Below are positions 40,443 through 48,916 of a stretch of DNA of 64,000 nucleotides, piece after piece. Origin of the DNA: JACVRW01 sp963837445 (GTDB lineage Bacteria; Actinomycetota; Thermoleophilia; Solirubrobacterales; Thermoleophilaceae). The DNA lies in NCBI GenBank assembly GCA_963837445.1, contig CAWINK010000001.1, positions 62,001-126,000 of the forward strand. The letters are read 5' to 3'. Within the stretch, counting starts at the first letter, position 1, and the number at the start of each line of letters is the position of its first letter. Under the pieces are notes generated by a model. That model was not told the origin of the DNA. It saw only the letters and a program-made list of their open reading frames with translations, and ran no database searches. The translations under genes and the position numbers were made by a program.

Positions 40443-41108
40443 ATGACTGGTGCAGTCCACGAACTCGCCGAGGATTCGGGGGATCGCAAGCGGTTTCTCC
40501 GCATGATGGGAGGCGCTGGCGCTGCCAGCGCGCTCGCGATCTTCATAGCGGCATGCGGCGGGGACGACGACGAGAACAGCTCGTCCGGCTCCAGCGGCAT
40601 GTCGACCGCGGAGAGCAACCGCGCAAACAAGGGCGATCTGGAGATCGTCCAGTACGCCCTCACCCTCGAGCATCTCGAGACCGACTTCTACAACGCGGTC
40701 ATCGACTCAGGGGTCATCAAGGACAAGGCGCTCGCGGAGACGGCGAAGATGATCCGCGACAACGAGCAGGAGCACGTCGACGCTCTGACCGGCACGGTCA
40801 AGCAGCTCGGCGGCAAGCCTCAGCGTCCGAAGACCAACTTCGACGCCGTCCTGGAGGGTGGCGAGAAGATGGTGCTCGAGACCGCTGCGACCGTCGAGAA
40901 CCTCGGCGCCGCCGCGTATCTCGGCCAGGCGGGCCGGATCAAGTCGAAGGAGATCCTCGCCGCCGCCCTTGCCATCCACTCGGTGGAGGGCCGCCACGCC
41001 GCGGCGCTCAACACGGTGGTCGGCAAGACGATCGTCCCCGACGGCGCGTTCGCGAAGCCGGCCTCCATGGAGGAGGTCCTTCCGAAGGTCAAGCCCTTCC
41101 TCGCCTAG
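40443..41108 (+). CDS. Ferritin-like domain lipoprotein, Tat-type signal
   Basis: A 221-residue protein. N-terminus DRKRFLRMMGGAGAASALAI (Tat-like twin Lys-Arg) followed by lipobox FIAAC at about residue 39, then a four-helix ferritin-like domain with paired acidic/His motifs: ALTLEHLETDFYN, IRDNEQEHVDALT, AIHSVEGRHAAAL. These Glu/His residues fit a di-metal site. ATG 40443 has AAGGA upstream. It heads a four-gene operon with a second ferritin-like protein and tatA-tatC, so folded, metal-loaded export via Tat is the natural reading. Confidence 0.82.
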   Translation: MTGAVHELAEDSGDRKRFLRMMGGAGAASALAIFIAACGGDDDENSSSGSSGMSTAESNRANKGDLEIVQYALTLEHLETDFYNAVIDSGVIKDKALAETAKMIRDNEQEHVDALTGTVKQLGGKPQRPKTNFDAVLEGGEKMVLETAATVENLGAAAYLGQAGRIKSKEILAAALAIHSVEGRHAAALNTVVGKTIVPDGAFAKPASMEEVLPKVKPFLA

Positions 41109-41136
41109 CCAGTCACTGGCAGAAAGGAGACACAAG

Positions 41137-41775
41137 ATGTCTCAGCAGAATCTCGCCGCGCCCGAACTGGCGGCAATCGACGTGCAGGGAGTCAGCAGGC
41201 AGGCGTTCATCATGCGCGGGGCCGTTGCAGCAGGGTCGGTCTACGGCCTTGCGACCGTCGGGCCCTTCGTCCGTGAAGCGCTCGCGCAGGACGGTGCCGG
41301 AGACGTGGAGATCCTCAACTTCGCGCTCACACTCGAGTACCTGGAGGCCGCGTTCTACACGCAGGGCCTGAAGCAGGTCGCTGGGCTGTCGGGTGACGCG
41401 AAGTCGCTCGCCACGGAGATCCGCGACAACGAGAACGAGCACGTTGCCGCGCTCATGAAGACGATCAAGGACCTCGGCGGCACGCCCGTCAAGGCTCCGG
41501 GTGTCGACTTCGGCGACGGGTTCGCGAACGAGAAGGCGTTCCTTAAGCTCGCCCAGACGTTCGAGGACACCGGGGTGAGCGCCTACAACGGCGCAGCGCC
41601 GATGATCGAGTCCACGGACGTGCTCGCCGCGGCCGGAAGCATCGTGCAGGTCGAGGCGCGGCACGCCGCGGCGATCCGCCTGCTGAACGGCCAGCCGATC
41701 AGCGACAGCGGGTTCGACAAGCCACTCGAACAGCAGGCCGTGCTGGACGCGGTCAAGCCGTTCGTCAAGCCGTAA
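41137..41775 (+). CDS. Ferritin-like domain protein, exported
   Basis: A 212-residue paralogue of the preceding protein. The N-terminal signal GVSRQAFIMRGAVAAGSVYG (single Arg pairs, Tat-like) ends near EALAQDG; no lipobox. The ferritin-like domain has ALTLEYLEAAFYTQ, IRDNENEHVAALM and QVEARHAAAIRLL at the same spacing. AAGGAG precedes the ATG. Together the two genes may give a surface iron- or oxidative-stress-related pair; an enzymatic role is not established for this family. Confidence 0.82.
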   Translation: MSQQNLAAPELAAIDVQGVSRQAFIMRGAVAAGSVYGLATVGPFVREALAQDGAGDVEILNFALTLEYLEAAFYTQGLKQVAGLSGDAKSLATEIRDNENEHVAALMKTIKDLGGTPVKAPGVDFGDGFANEKAFLKLAQTFEDTGVSAYNGAAPMIESTDVLAAAGSIVQVEARHAAAIRLLNGQPISDSGFDKPLEQQAVLDAVKPFVKP

Positions 41776-41790
41776 CGAGAGGAAGCAAGA

Positions 41791-41985
41791 ATGTTGCCTG
41801 GAATCGGTCCCATGGAGCTCATCGTCGTACTGGTGATCGCTCTCATCGTGTTCGGACCCAAGAAGCTCCCGGATCTCGGCCGCTCGCTCGGAAGTGGGAT
41901 GCGCGAGTTCAAGAACTCGGTCACATCCAGTGGCGAGCGGGAGGAGCTGCCCGCGGCGGACCCCGCGCCCGCCCAGAAGCCCTAG
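41791..41985 (+). CDS. tatA: Twin-arginine translocase subunit TatA
   Basis: A 64-residue TatA/E protein: periplasmic start, helix GPMELIVVLVIALIVFGP (about 6-23), the PKKLPDLGRSLGSGMREF hinge and amphipathic helix, and an acidic/proline tail. It forms the Tat pore with TatC immediately downstream. GAGAGGAAG precedes the ATG, 15 nt after the ferritin-like gene. Confidence 0.92.
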   Translation: MLPGIGPMELIVVLVIALIVFGPKKLPDLGRSLGSGMREFKNSVTSSGEREELPAADPAPAQKP

Positions 41986-42003
41986 CGCCGGCCGAGTTAG
42001 CCG

Positions 42004-42756
42004 GTGCCGCGCGTCAAACCCATCCACCACGAGGAAGAGCTGGCGGTCGTCGACCATCTCGACGAGCTGCGCTCGCGCCTGATCGTCACGGCTGCGGCCT
42101 TCCTCGTGGCGTTCGGGCTCACCGCCTGGCAGAGCGACCTCGTGCTCGAGATTCTCAACGCGCCGCTTCCCGGCGACCTCGAGCCCATCACGCTCGGTCC
42201 TTCAGAGCCGTTCATCACGACTCTGAAGAGCGCCGGCTATGCAGCCGTGATCCTTGTCCTGCCGGTCGTGCTGTACCAGGCGTACGCCTTCGTCGCGCCG
42301 GCGTTCCATCCGCGGGAGCGACGGCTCGTGGTGCCGCTGATCCTCATGGTGCCGGTGCTCTTCATCGGCGGGGTCGTCTTCTGCTACCTCGTCGTGCTCA
42401 CCCCGGCGCTCGACTTCCTCCTGAGCTTCAACGCCTCGGAGTTCAACACGCAGCTCCGTGCGAGCGACTACTACGACTTCGCCACAATGACCATGCTCGC
42501 GATGGGCCTCGGGTTCCAGGTGCCCGTGGGGGTCGTGACCCTGACCCGGCTCGGCGTCGTGAGCGTGGACAAGCTGCGCCGCACCCGCCGCTACGCGGTA
42601 CTCGCGATCGCGGTCCTCGCAGCCCTGCTGCCGACTCTCGACCCCGTGACGCTGGTGCTCGAGATGGTGCCGCTGCTGGTGCTGTACGAGCTGAGCATCC
42701 AGGTCGCGCGGCTCGTGGCGCCGCGCCCCGATGCGGACGGCATTCCAGCTACCTGA
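42004..42756 (+). CDS. tatC: Twin-arginine translocase subunit TatC
   Basis: A 250-residue polytopic protein with six helices: VVDHLDELRSRLIVTAAAF (signature N-terminus, residues 15-33), EPFITTLKSAGYAAVILVLP near 68, FVAPAFHPRERR near 94, and FYDFAT-like YYDFATMTMLAMGLGFQVPV near 158. It recognises twin-arginine signals. GTG start. The 3' end converges on the amidohydrolase gene, whose open frame runs 166 nt into tatC. Confidence 0.93.
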   Translation: MPRVKPIHHEEELAVVDHLDELRSRLIVTAAAFLVAFGLTAWQSDLVLEILNAPLPGDLEPITLGPSEPFITTLKSAGYAAVILVLPVVLYQAYAFVAPAFHPRERRLVVPLILMVPVLFIGGVVFCYLVVLTPALDFLLSFNASEFNTQLRASDYYDFATMTMLAMGLGFQVPVGVVTLTRLGVVSVDKLRRTRRYAVLAIAVLAALLPTLDPVTLVLEMVPLLVLYELSIQVARLVAPRPDADGIPAT

Positions 42757-45302
42757 GTTTGGCCGAGCGCCAGGTAGCGGCGCAGCACCGCGCGGTTCTT
42801 GGACGCCGCCCGCGTGGCCACCGCGACGAAGCGGATGCGGCCGCCGCGCACGCCGTAGACGAAGCGGGCCCTGCGGCCGGCCCCGCGCACGTATAGGCCC
42901 TTGCCAATCTTCCGCGCCTTGCCGCGCAGCCGCTCCACGGGGTCGCCCACGCGCAGTCTCCGGAGGTCGCTGCCCTTCGCGTTGCTGCCCACCAGCGCAA
43001 CGGTGCCAGTGGGCGTGAGCGCGGCCGCGACCCTCTTGCGGCGGTTCTGCTTGCCGCGAACGCACCAGCTCCAGGACCGGTCGCCGCGTACCTTGGGCTG
43101 CCCGCCGCGTCGAAGCAGCTGGGCGGTGGTGTTGCGCAGGAGGATGCGGCGCGTGCCTCTGCTGGCGAAGCGCTGGCGCGGTGACTTGCAGCCGAACGGG
43201 ATCCCGTTCACGCGCTCCCACGACTGGAGGTAGGCCTCCGCTCCGCGCGCCATGTCCTTCACGGCGGCCGCGCCGCCCACTCGCCGGATGTCCTCCCACC
43301 AGTCGGGGAACAGCCCATAGTGAGCCACGCCGTCCTTGGTGATGTCGAACTCGCGCTCACCGCTGCGCTGCCGCTGGAACGTCACGCCGCCGTCGAATGA
43401 CTTGAACGGGTACTCCACGGGGTTCTCCCCCTCGCGCGGGTGAGGCTGCGCGGAGAGGCCGTTCTGGTCCGAGCCGTAGCCCATCCCGAAATAGAACCTG
43501 GGATCGCGCTGGGCCTTCGTCGTCTGCCAGGTCTTGATCCAGTCCGGCGCCGACTCCTTCATCGGGGTCACGACCCCGCCGAGCTTGTAGATGCGCGGGA
43601 CCACGTCGGCCGTGCTCCAGCTGTGGCTCGACACGGCACCCGAGTAGCGCTGGGCCTCGAGCAGGTCCATCACGCTCTTGCGCGCACGCACGCTGAGGTG
43701 GTCGGGGTCGATGATCACCTTCTTCTGCATCAGGCGGCGCACCGCGTGATCGCCGAGGTCGGTGAGCCCGATCGCATTGCAGTTCGAATCATTCGGATAG
43801 ACGGGCGCCACGCCCAGCGGGAGGAACTGCTCGATCACGTTCGAGAGCATGTCGTTCTCGTCGTGGTCGTAGACGCCGGGCTGCTGCTTGTCGTGCTCGT
43901 CGGGCGGGCCGGTGCAGTGCTGCATGCGCCAGAAGTGGCCGGTGGCCAGCCGGTTGCCGCCGTTCACGACGACGCCGGTGCTGCCGCTGTCGCCCGCAAC
44001 GCCGGCGAGCGCGTTGTCGAACTTGTTGATCAGCTCCATCTGGCGCACGCCGAAGCCGTAGACCTCGTCGAGCTCGCGGTCGATCTTCGCCCTGTCGCAT
44101 TGCGGCTGGTCGTTGTAGACCCGGCAGCCGAACGGCTCCGAGACCTCGATGCCCTTGACCACCGCGAGCTTGCCCTGCGCGATCACCCTCCGGGCCTCGA
44201 ACGGGTTCCTCACGATGCGGAACCAGCCCCGGCCGGGCCCGCCGTTCTGGGCGTCGATGTAGTCCTGGAGCGCGTCGAGGTCGCGGTTCTGGAGCCGCAC
44301 GGAGGCCATCTCGTCGCAGTTGTTCTGCTTGAGCGGATAGAGCTCGCAGAGCGCGCGGTTCTCGACGAACAGATTCACGAACAGCCGCAGGCCGCCCATG
44401 TGGGCGCGCTCGACCCACTTGTAATAGGTCTGCTCGTGCGTCAGTGACTCGTGGTGCGGCCAATCCTTGAAGGTCGGCCAGCCCACCGGGTCGTGGCAGC
44501 GGACCGGGTTACCGAAGAGGACGTTCTCCAGCACCGCTCCGCAGCCGTTGCCGACCTGGTGGTCGGGGCAATCCACGAGCGCGTAGGGCGCGCCGTAGGG
44601 ATGCCACGGCCGCCCGCAGTGCGCCCGGCCGCCCAGGAACTCGAAGGCCATCATGTGCAGGTGGAGGTCGATGATCCCCTTGACCTCGCCCCACGGGGTC
44701 CTGCTCGTGAACGGCTCGCCCGTGGCGCTGGTGTCGACCTCCGGGTAGACCGCACAGCCGTCGGCGGGCTCGAACGTGAAGCCACCCGCTCCCGCGGGAT
44801 CCGCCAGCACCAGCCGGCCGGCCGCCACGGCCAGCGCCTTGTTCTTTGACGGCAGCGTGATCGCGAAGGTGCCGTCCGGGTTCGCGTCCACGCGCCAGTC
44901 CGCGGACGGGCTCGCGCCGGCGGCAGGCTCGACCACGTTCAGCGCGTTGGCGGCCATGAAGTCGCGGTCGCGTCCGTGGAAGAGGTAGCTGCCGAGCGCG
45001 GTGGCCTGCATGCGGAACGCCTCGGCGGCGCCGGCGGATGCCGCCGCCGCGCTGTAGCCCGCAGGGTCCTTCGCCGCGAAGCCGGACGGCGAGCGCAGCG
45101 CATAGCAGCCGTTGGCGAGCGCGTAGCGCCTGTCGTCGCCGGTGGCGGACGCCAGCGAGCGGGCGGGCGGTGCCTTGGCCGGGGCCGCCGCCGCGCCTAG
45201 GCGGACGTGCGACGACTCGCGGTCAGCCTGCGCGCCCGACCCGAGCAGAGCGAGCGCCAGCAGCGCAAGGAGCGTGAGCAGGGCAAGGAGGCGACGATCC
45301 AC
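42591..45302 (-). CDS. Secreted amidohydrolase-fold protein (membrane-dipeptidase-like)
   Basis: A protein of about 850-900 residues. Seen: Sec signal MDRRLLALLTLLALLALALL, an ATGDDRRYALANGCYAL segment near 55 that is shared with two Rhs modules, a beta-rich domain, then a TIM-barrel hydrolase with metal motif IIDLHLHMMAFEF near 213, VVKGIEVSEPFGC near 380, KKVIIDPDHLSVRARKSVM near 527, GAVSSHSW near 556, and a basic C-terminal domain (RLRVGDPVERLRGKARKIG). The frame continues past a plausible end near 42757, where a one-base change yields a TAG, so the last 55 residues are doubtful. GTG start at 45302; barstar gene lies 87 nt upstream. Confidence 0.8.
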   Translation of the reverse strand: MDRRLLALLTLLALLALALLGSGAQADRESSHVRLGAAAAPAKAPPARSLASATGDDRRYALANGCYALRSPSGFAAKDPAGYSAAAASAGAAEAFRMQATALGSYLFHGRDRDFMAANALNVVEPAAGASPSADWRVDANPDGTFAITLPSKNKALAVAAGRLVLADPAGAGGFTFEPADGCAVYPEVDTSATGEPFTSRTPWGEVKGIIDLHLHMMAFEFLGGRAHCGRPWHPYGAPYALVDCPDHQVGNGCGAVLENVLFGNPVRCHDPVGWPTFKDWPHHESLTHEQTYYKWVERAHMGGLRLFVNLFVENRALCELYPLKQNNCDEMASVRLQNRDLDALQDYIDAQNGGPGRGWFRIVRNPFEARRVIAQGKLAVVKGIEVSEPFGCRVYNDQPQCDRAKIDRELDEVYGFGVRQMELINKFDNALAGVAGDSGSTGVVVNGGNRLATGHFWRMQHCTGPPDEHDKQQPGVYDHDENDMLSNVIEQFLPLGVAPVYPNDSNCNAIGLTDLGDHAVRRLMQKKVIIDPDHLSVRARKSVMDLLEAQRYSGAVSSHSWSTADVVPRIYKLGGVVTPMKESAPDWIKTWQTTKAQRDPRFYFGMGYGSDQNGLSAQPHPREGENPVEYPFKSFDGGVTFQRQRSGEREFDITKDGVAHYGLFPDWWEDIRRVGGAAAVKDMARGAEAYLQSWERVNGIPFGCKSPRQRFASRGTRRILLRNTTAQLLRRGGQPKVRGDRSWSWCVRGKQNRRKRVAAALTPTGTVALVGSNAKGSDLRRLRVGDPVERLRGKARKIGKGLYVRGAGRRARFVYGVRGGRIRFVAVATRAASKNRAVLRRYLALGQTQVAGMPSASGRGATSRATWMLSSYSTSSGTISSTSVTGSRVGSRAARTAIASTA

Positions 45303-45367
45303 CGGCTGATCGTAGCCCTGTCCCTAGCGGCGATGCGCCGCTTGCTCGGGTGGCCAGCCAAGCGCTG

Positions 45368-45383
45368 GGCCGCCTTGGCGGCC
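45368..45383. repeat. Short inverted repeat between barstar and amidohydrolase genes
   Basis: GGCCGCC-TT-GGCGGCC, a perfect 7-bp stem in the 87-nt gap, just after the barstar stop. Possibly a terminator for the toxin module, although no T-tract follows. Confidence 0.4.
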
Positions 45384-45389
45384 AACGGG

Positions 45390-45821
45390 TTAGGCGTCGC
45401 CGTAGCGCTCGAGCAGCGCGACCAGATGAAACGGCTTGCGCTCGGCCGACCACTCCTGCGCCGCCGACTGCCAGATCTGAAGCAACCGAGCAAGCGGCTC
45501 GGCAAGCCCTTGAGAGTCGGCCCCATCGATGATCAAGACAAAGCCCTCGGCATCGAGCCACGCCAAGTCGCCCAAACAATCCGCGACCGCATCCCAGTTG
45601 CGGCCGAAGTAGTCAGGGAACTCGAAGGCCGACGCCAGCGCGTCGAAAAGCTCAGCATCCGACGACAACGCCGTGCCCGAAATCGTCGCCACGAAAAAGC
45701 CCCTGGACCCGTAGGCGTCGAAAACCCGGACCTCGTCGCGAGCGGCGAAGTGCACGCACTCCCAGCGATCAGCAGACTCGATCAACCGCCCGACCCACGC
45801 GAGATGGCTAGTGGTGCTCAC
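45390..45821 (-). CDS. Barstar-family immunity protein (module E)
   Basis: A 143-residue barstar-like inhibitor. Seen: DAELFDALASAFEFPDYFGR and NWDAVADCLGDLAWLD (the barstar signature, about 75-110), FVLIIDGADSQGLAEPL and a final FHLVALLERYGDA. It neutralises the barnase-type RNase encoded just upstream, by covering its active site. The GTG start overlaps the toxin stop (GTGA), so synthesis is coupled, as expected for toxin-immunity pairs. Confidence 0.92.
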   Translation of the reverse strand: MSTTSHLAWVGRLIESADRWECVHFAARDEVRVFDAYGSRGFFVATISGTALSSDAELFDALASAFEFPDYFGRNWDAVADCLGDLAWLDAEGFVLIIDGADSQGLAEPLARLLQIWQSAAQEWSAERKPFHLVALLERYGDA

Positions 45822-47260
45822 GGCACGACCTCCACGAAGTCCTTGTAGTGGTTCCAGCTGTAGAACCCCCGACCAGACTCGCGGTCGTAGACCAGCCGCC
45901 GCGCACCACGCCCGGCAACCCCAGGGGTCCGAACCGTCCACTCCTGATAGTTGCCCGGCGGCAGCAACCCCCTCTCATCTCGGAACGGCGTCCCATCGCG
46001 CCTGATCCGCCCACCGTTTCGTTTGGCGAACCCAAGCGCCTCCTCGAGCCCGTGGATCTGATGCAGCCGTACCTGACCACGCGACACCACACCACCCGCA
46101 ATCCGAGGTGCGTGCTTTGCGGCTTCGTCGACCTTGTCGGCTCCCCTAATGGCGCGGAACACGCCGGTGCCAAGGCGCCGGCCCAGGTTGGCGCCGCGGC
46201 CGATGGGGATGATGTTGATCGCGGCTTCAAGTGGGCTATCGCCGAAGAGTACCCCGGCCCAGTCCGGGCCTTCGGTCGCCGCGATCCGTATGAGGCGCTC
46301 CTTGGCGGTGACCTGTGCGTAGAGATCCCGCAGATAGTCCTCGTCGTAACCCGCCAGGGCGCTCGCGTGCAGGTCCCCGCCGAGCACGCGCTCGCCCGGG
46401 CTCCCCGCGATCAGGACGGCAAGCGGAGGGACAGTCTCGGCTCGGCTTGCACGAACGGCTGCCTTGAAGTTCGCCTTCTGGGTTGAGCCGGTGAAATCGG
46501 TGGTCCCCGCAGGCGGCGATCCGGGCGTCCGCCTCACCTCGCCGCCGTAGTTCTGCTGGTGCTCACCACTCCTACACGTGGCCGTGCAGCTTTTGTGCCC
46601 GTCGAACTCGATGTTGTTGACCGGGTTGGCGCTCGCGAACGTGTAGCGGTTGCTCATCATCGGGTCGGACTGGAGCGCGAAGTCGCCGCTCGCTGATTCG
46701 AAGCGGTCCTGGATCAGGAAGCGGCCGATGTCAGGCCGGTAGGGGCGGGCCTGCATGTCGTAGGTCTTGACGGCCGCGTCGTAGTAGAAGCCCTCGAAGC
46801 GGAACGGGTTGCCGCGCGCGGCCGGACTCAGGCCGGTCTCGGCGTCCTGGAGCTCGCCATAGGGGTCGTAGCGGTAGCGGTCGGTCGCGAGCACCTCGCC
46901 GTCGGGGCCCTCGAGGCCCTCGACCGAGCCGTTCGCGTCGTATGCGAACGAGCGGTAGCCGAGACCGACACCGGACTGGCTCGTGCGCTGCCCAAGCCGG
47001 CGCAGGGCTGAGTCGTACTCGTACTGCTTGACCTTGGCCGTCGCGGTCTGCTCGCGCGAGAGCTTCTCCGAGAGCCCGACGTAGGCGTAGTCGAGCGCCT
47101 CTCCCGCCTCCGCCTTCGTGTCGCGGCGGTCGAGCCCGTCATAGCTGACCGTGCCTTGATCGGTGACGCCCGGTCCGTCCGCGCGTCTCGGCCGAGGCGA
47201 TGTTCGCCTACGAGGACGACGACCCGCACTCGCTCCGCCACCAGGTGAGATCGCCCCCAC
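45818..47260 (-). CDS. Displaced Rhs module E with barnase-type RNase tail
   Basis: An orphan Rhs C-terminal cassette. The conserved core starts at 47179 (DGPGVTDQGTVSYDGLDRR) and ends NPVNNIEFDGH near 46595. A linker shared with module C follows (QNYGGEVRRTPGSPPAG; AGYDEDYLRDLYAQVTAKER), then a guanyl-type RNase domain (last 85 residues): GTPFRDERGLLP, YQEWTVRTPG, GRGARRLVYDRE and FYSWNHYKDF, containing the Glu, Arg and His equivalent to barnase catalytic residues. No start codon of its own is convincing: the frame before 47179 is antisense to an unrelated remnant. Expression may need recombination into the main Rhs gene. Confidence 0.85.
   Translation of the reverse strand: MGAISPGGGASAGRRPRRRTSPRPRRADGPGVTDQGTVSYDGLDRRDTKAEAGEALDYAYVGLSEKLSREQTATAKVKQYEYDSALRRLGQRTSQSGVGLGYRSFAYDANGSVEGLEGPDGEVLATDRYRYDPYGELQDAETGLSPAARGNPFRFEGFYYDAAVKTYDMQARPYRPDIGRFLIQDRFESASGDFALQSDPMMSNRYTFASANPVNNIEFDGHKSCTATCRSGEHQQNYGGEVRRTPGSPPAGTTDFTGSTQKANFKAAVRASRAETVPPLAVLIAGSPGERVLGGDLHASALAGYDEDYLRDLYAQVTAKERLIRIAATEGPDWAGVLFGDSPLEAAINIIPIGRGANLGRRLGTGVFRAIRGADKVDEAAKHAPRIAGGVVSRGQVRLHQIHGLEEALGFAKRNGGRIRRDGTPFRDERGLLPPGNYQEWTVRTPGVAGRGARRLVYDRESGRGFYSWNHYKDFVEVVP
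46216..46594 (-). repeat. Pre-toxin linker shared by modules E and C
   Basis: About 380 bp nearly identical to 51440-51869 (starts KSCTATCRSGEHQQNYGG in both). Sequence similarity stops near the RGAD motif, after which E continues into the RNase and C into the Ntox50-like domain. It is probably the homology that lets tails be exchanged. Confidence 0.8.
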
Positions 47261-47309
47261 GGTGACCGTGGGCGACGCCTTCTGGACCGGCCCGCGCGCC
47301 GAGCGCTGA
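47188..47309 (+). pseudogene. 3' remnant of an unrelated plus-strand gene
   Basis: Codes for VSAEAMFAYEDDDPHSLRHQ and, after one indel, EIAPTVTVGDAFWTGPRAER followed by TGA. The codon pattern is clean but everything upstream is replaced by the Rhs core at 47179. I do not recognise the family. It marks the edge of an inserted or rearranged Rhs block. Confidence 0.5.
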
Positions 47310-47324
47310 AGCCCGCACCGGTCG

Positions 47325-47531
47325 TCACTGGCGACGTAGCAGGATCACCGCGGAAAGGACCGAGCTCAGGATCGCGACGGGCACTAGCGTGAAGAGCAGG
47401 GAGAGGAGGATGTCATCGCAGCGGTCGTTTGGAGCCGACGCGATACGGCTCCGCACGCCCCGGCCCACGGGCCGCAGCCCGTGGCGAGCGCGCCGCCGGC
47501 ACGGCCGCCGACCAGCTCTCTGCCGGTGCAC
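47325..47531 (-). CDS. Possible small membrane protein
   Basis: A 68-residue frame whose last 32 residues form a plausible helix (ILLSLLFTLVPVAILSSVLS) ending LLRRQ; the first half is Arg-rich and may not be coding. It lies in the 47310-47625 gap and could be the tail of an immunity gene. Weak support. Confidence 0.3.
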   Translation of the reverse strand: MHRQRAGRRPCRRRARHGLRPVGRGVRSRIASAPNDRCDDILLSLLFTLVPVAILSSVLSAVILLRRQ

Positions 47532-47625
47532 ATGATCGCCCTCGAGACGGACACGCCATTGCTGAGGTTCTCGACATAGCCGACCGCCGGACCTCTAGCC
47601 GCGATGCGGCGCTTGTCGATTAGAC

Positions 47626-48355
47626 TCAGGTCTCGCCTAGCAGCGCAAACAAGTCCCGGATCGCATCGGGCTCGCCATGTTCGGTGTAGTTGTCGAGCCG
47701 CAGGAAGAGCTGTTCCTGGCCGTCGTTCACGGCTTCGAAAAAGAGCCTGAGAACTGACAGCGCGTCCTCACGGCGGGAGTCGTCGTCCCACAGGCTCACT
47801 TCGGCTCGCGCGCGAAGGATCGCCTCCCGTGCTTTCAGCAGCAGGAGGTACCCGTCGCCGGTCGGGAGGATCTGTTGCGCTAGGTCGATCCCGAGTCGGA
47901 ACGAACAGTCGCGGAGATCCATATCTCCGAAATCATTTCCCACTCGTTCCGATCCCGCCCAAGTTCGTCGCGCACGCAATCGGACGGTTGTCCGAAAAAG
48001 CGCAGCTCATCGCCCCGCCCGGTGAACACACAATCCACGAACTCTGCGTCCCAGCAGAGCCATCCCTTCAACTTCACATCACGAAACGAGCACCGCACGA
48101 ACCGGGCCCGCCCGGGCGCGACAGCCTGTATGCGTGACCCGTCGAAGGAGCACTCGACGTACTCAGACACATCCGCGCCGTCGCCGAAACCCGCGTCCTC
48201 GATTCGCATCCCTGTGAAGAGGCATTCCCGGAAGCGCGACGCCTGCGCAGAGAGCTTTGCGATCTTCCGACCTGAGAAGTCCTCTCCGACGAGATCCTGC
48301 TTGTCGACGTAGAGCAGCTGCGACGGCTTCGGAGGGTCTCCTGCGCCCCGCCCAT
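47626..48355 (-). pseudogene. Pentapeptide-repeat-like orphan immunity gene (two frameshifts)
   Basis: About 240 residues when two one-base indels (near 48335 and 47943) are corrected. Seen: YVDKQDLVGEDFSGRKIAKL, ASRFRECLFTG, YVECSFDGSR, ARFVRCSFRDVKLKGWLCWD, AEFVDCVFTGRGDELRFFG, GNDFGDMDLRDCSFRLGIDL and LQ-type C-terminus ending RDLFALLGET. The alternating F/C/L pentapeptide pattern and FR-GIDL block are those of immunity proteins in polymorphic toxin loci. No toxin tail is directly upstream, so it is an orphan left by module turnover or protects against neighbours. Confidence 0.65.
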
Positions 48356-48583
48356 CGGGCGGTTACCTCGAGGGGCTCGTCGATGTCCGCCGTCCGGACT
48401 CTCGGTCATGCGCATCAACTGGTCGAGGTTGGTTGTGACGAACACGACGTGCGGAGCTCACGGACGCTGATTTGGATAGCCCGGTGTATCGCCCGCCGGA
48501 GGTGAACCGGTGATCCACCGACATGATCGTGAGCTGGTACCGCCGAGCCGTGTTGCTAGCTCCACACGGCATCGAACCATGAG

Positions 48584-48916
48584 TCATTCGGTGTCTAAAG
48601 GTCCGAAGGCCCGCTCGAACTCCCCCGTGTATTGCAAATCACGCACAGTGGCCTCGATTGCTTCTCTAGAAAGAACGCGCACGACAATCATGTCGCTCGC
48701 CCAGACGTATGTCCCCCCACCGCACTCCCCGGTCACCGCGTTTTTGTCGAGAAGCGCCCGGATGCTCTGCATCGTGAAGAACGTCGCGCCCCAGCGCCTC
48801 CCATCGGGGCCGACCACCTCCACGTCAACATTGCCGGGATGCAGGTGCTGGCCGGAAAGGTCTCCATGAATCGTGATCTGAAGATCGTCGGCCGTGATTG
48901 TGCTAGCCCTCGCCAT
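48584..48916 (-). CDS. Immunity protein of module D
   Basis: A 110-residue acidic protein starting ATG 48916, 14 nt inside the toxin gene. Seen: ADDLQITIHGDLSGQHLHPG, RWGATFFTMQSIRALLDKNA, GGGTYVWASDMIVVRVLSRE and FERAFGPLDTE. No named family is recognised, but small size, overlap and order toxin-then-immunity identify its likely role as inhibitor of the RelE-like tail. Confidence 0.75.
   Translation of the reverse strand: MARASTITADDLQITIHGDLSGQHLHPGNVDVEVVGPDGRRWGATFFTMQSIRALLDKNAVTGECGGGTYVWASDMIVVRVLSREAIEATVRDLQYTGEFERAFGPLDTE

Noticed and set aside
43440..44447. Long open frame opposite the amidohydrolase gene
   Set aside because: It is the antisense shadow of a strongly coding gene in GC-rich DNA; its product is a His/Val/Leu-rich sequence with no motifs.
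48356..48583. 74-residue minus-strand frame between immunity genes
   Set aside because: Composition is Arg/Ser-rich with no motif and frames are mixed; it looks like a scar rather than a gene.
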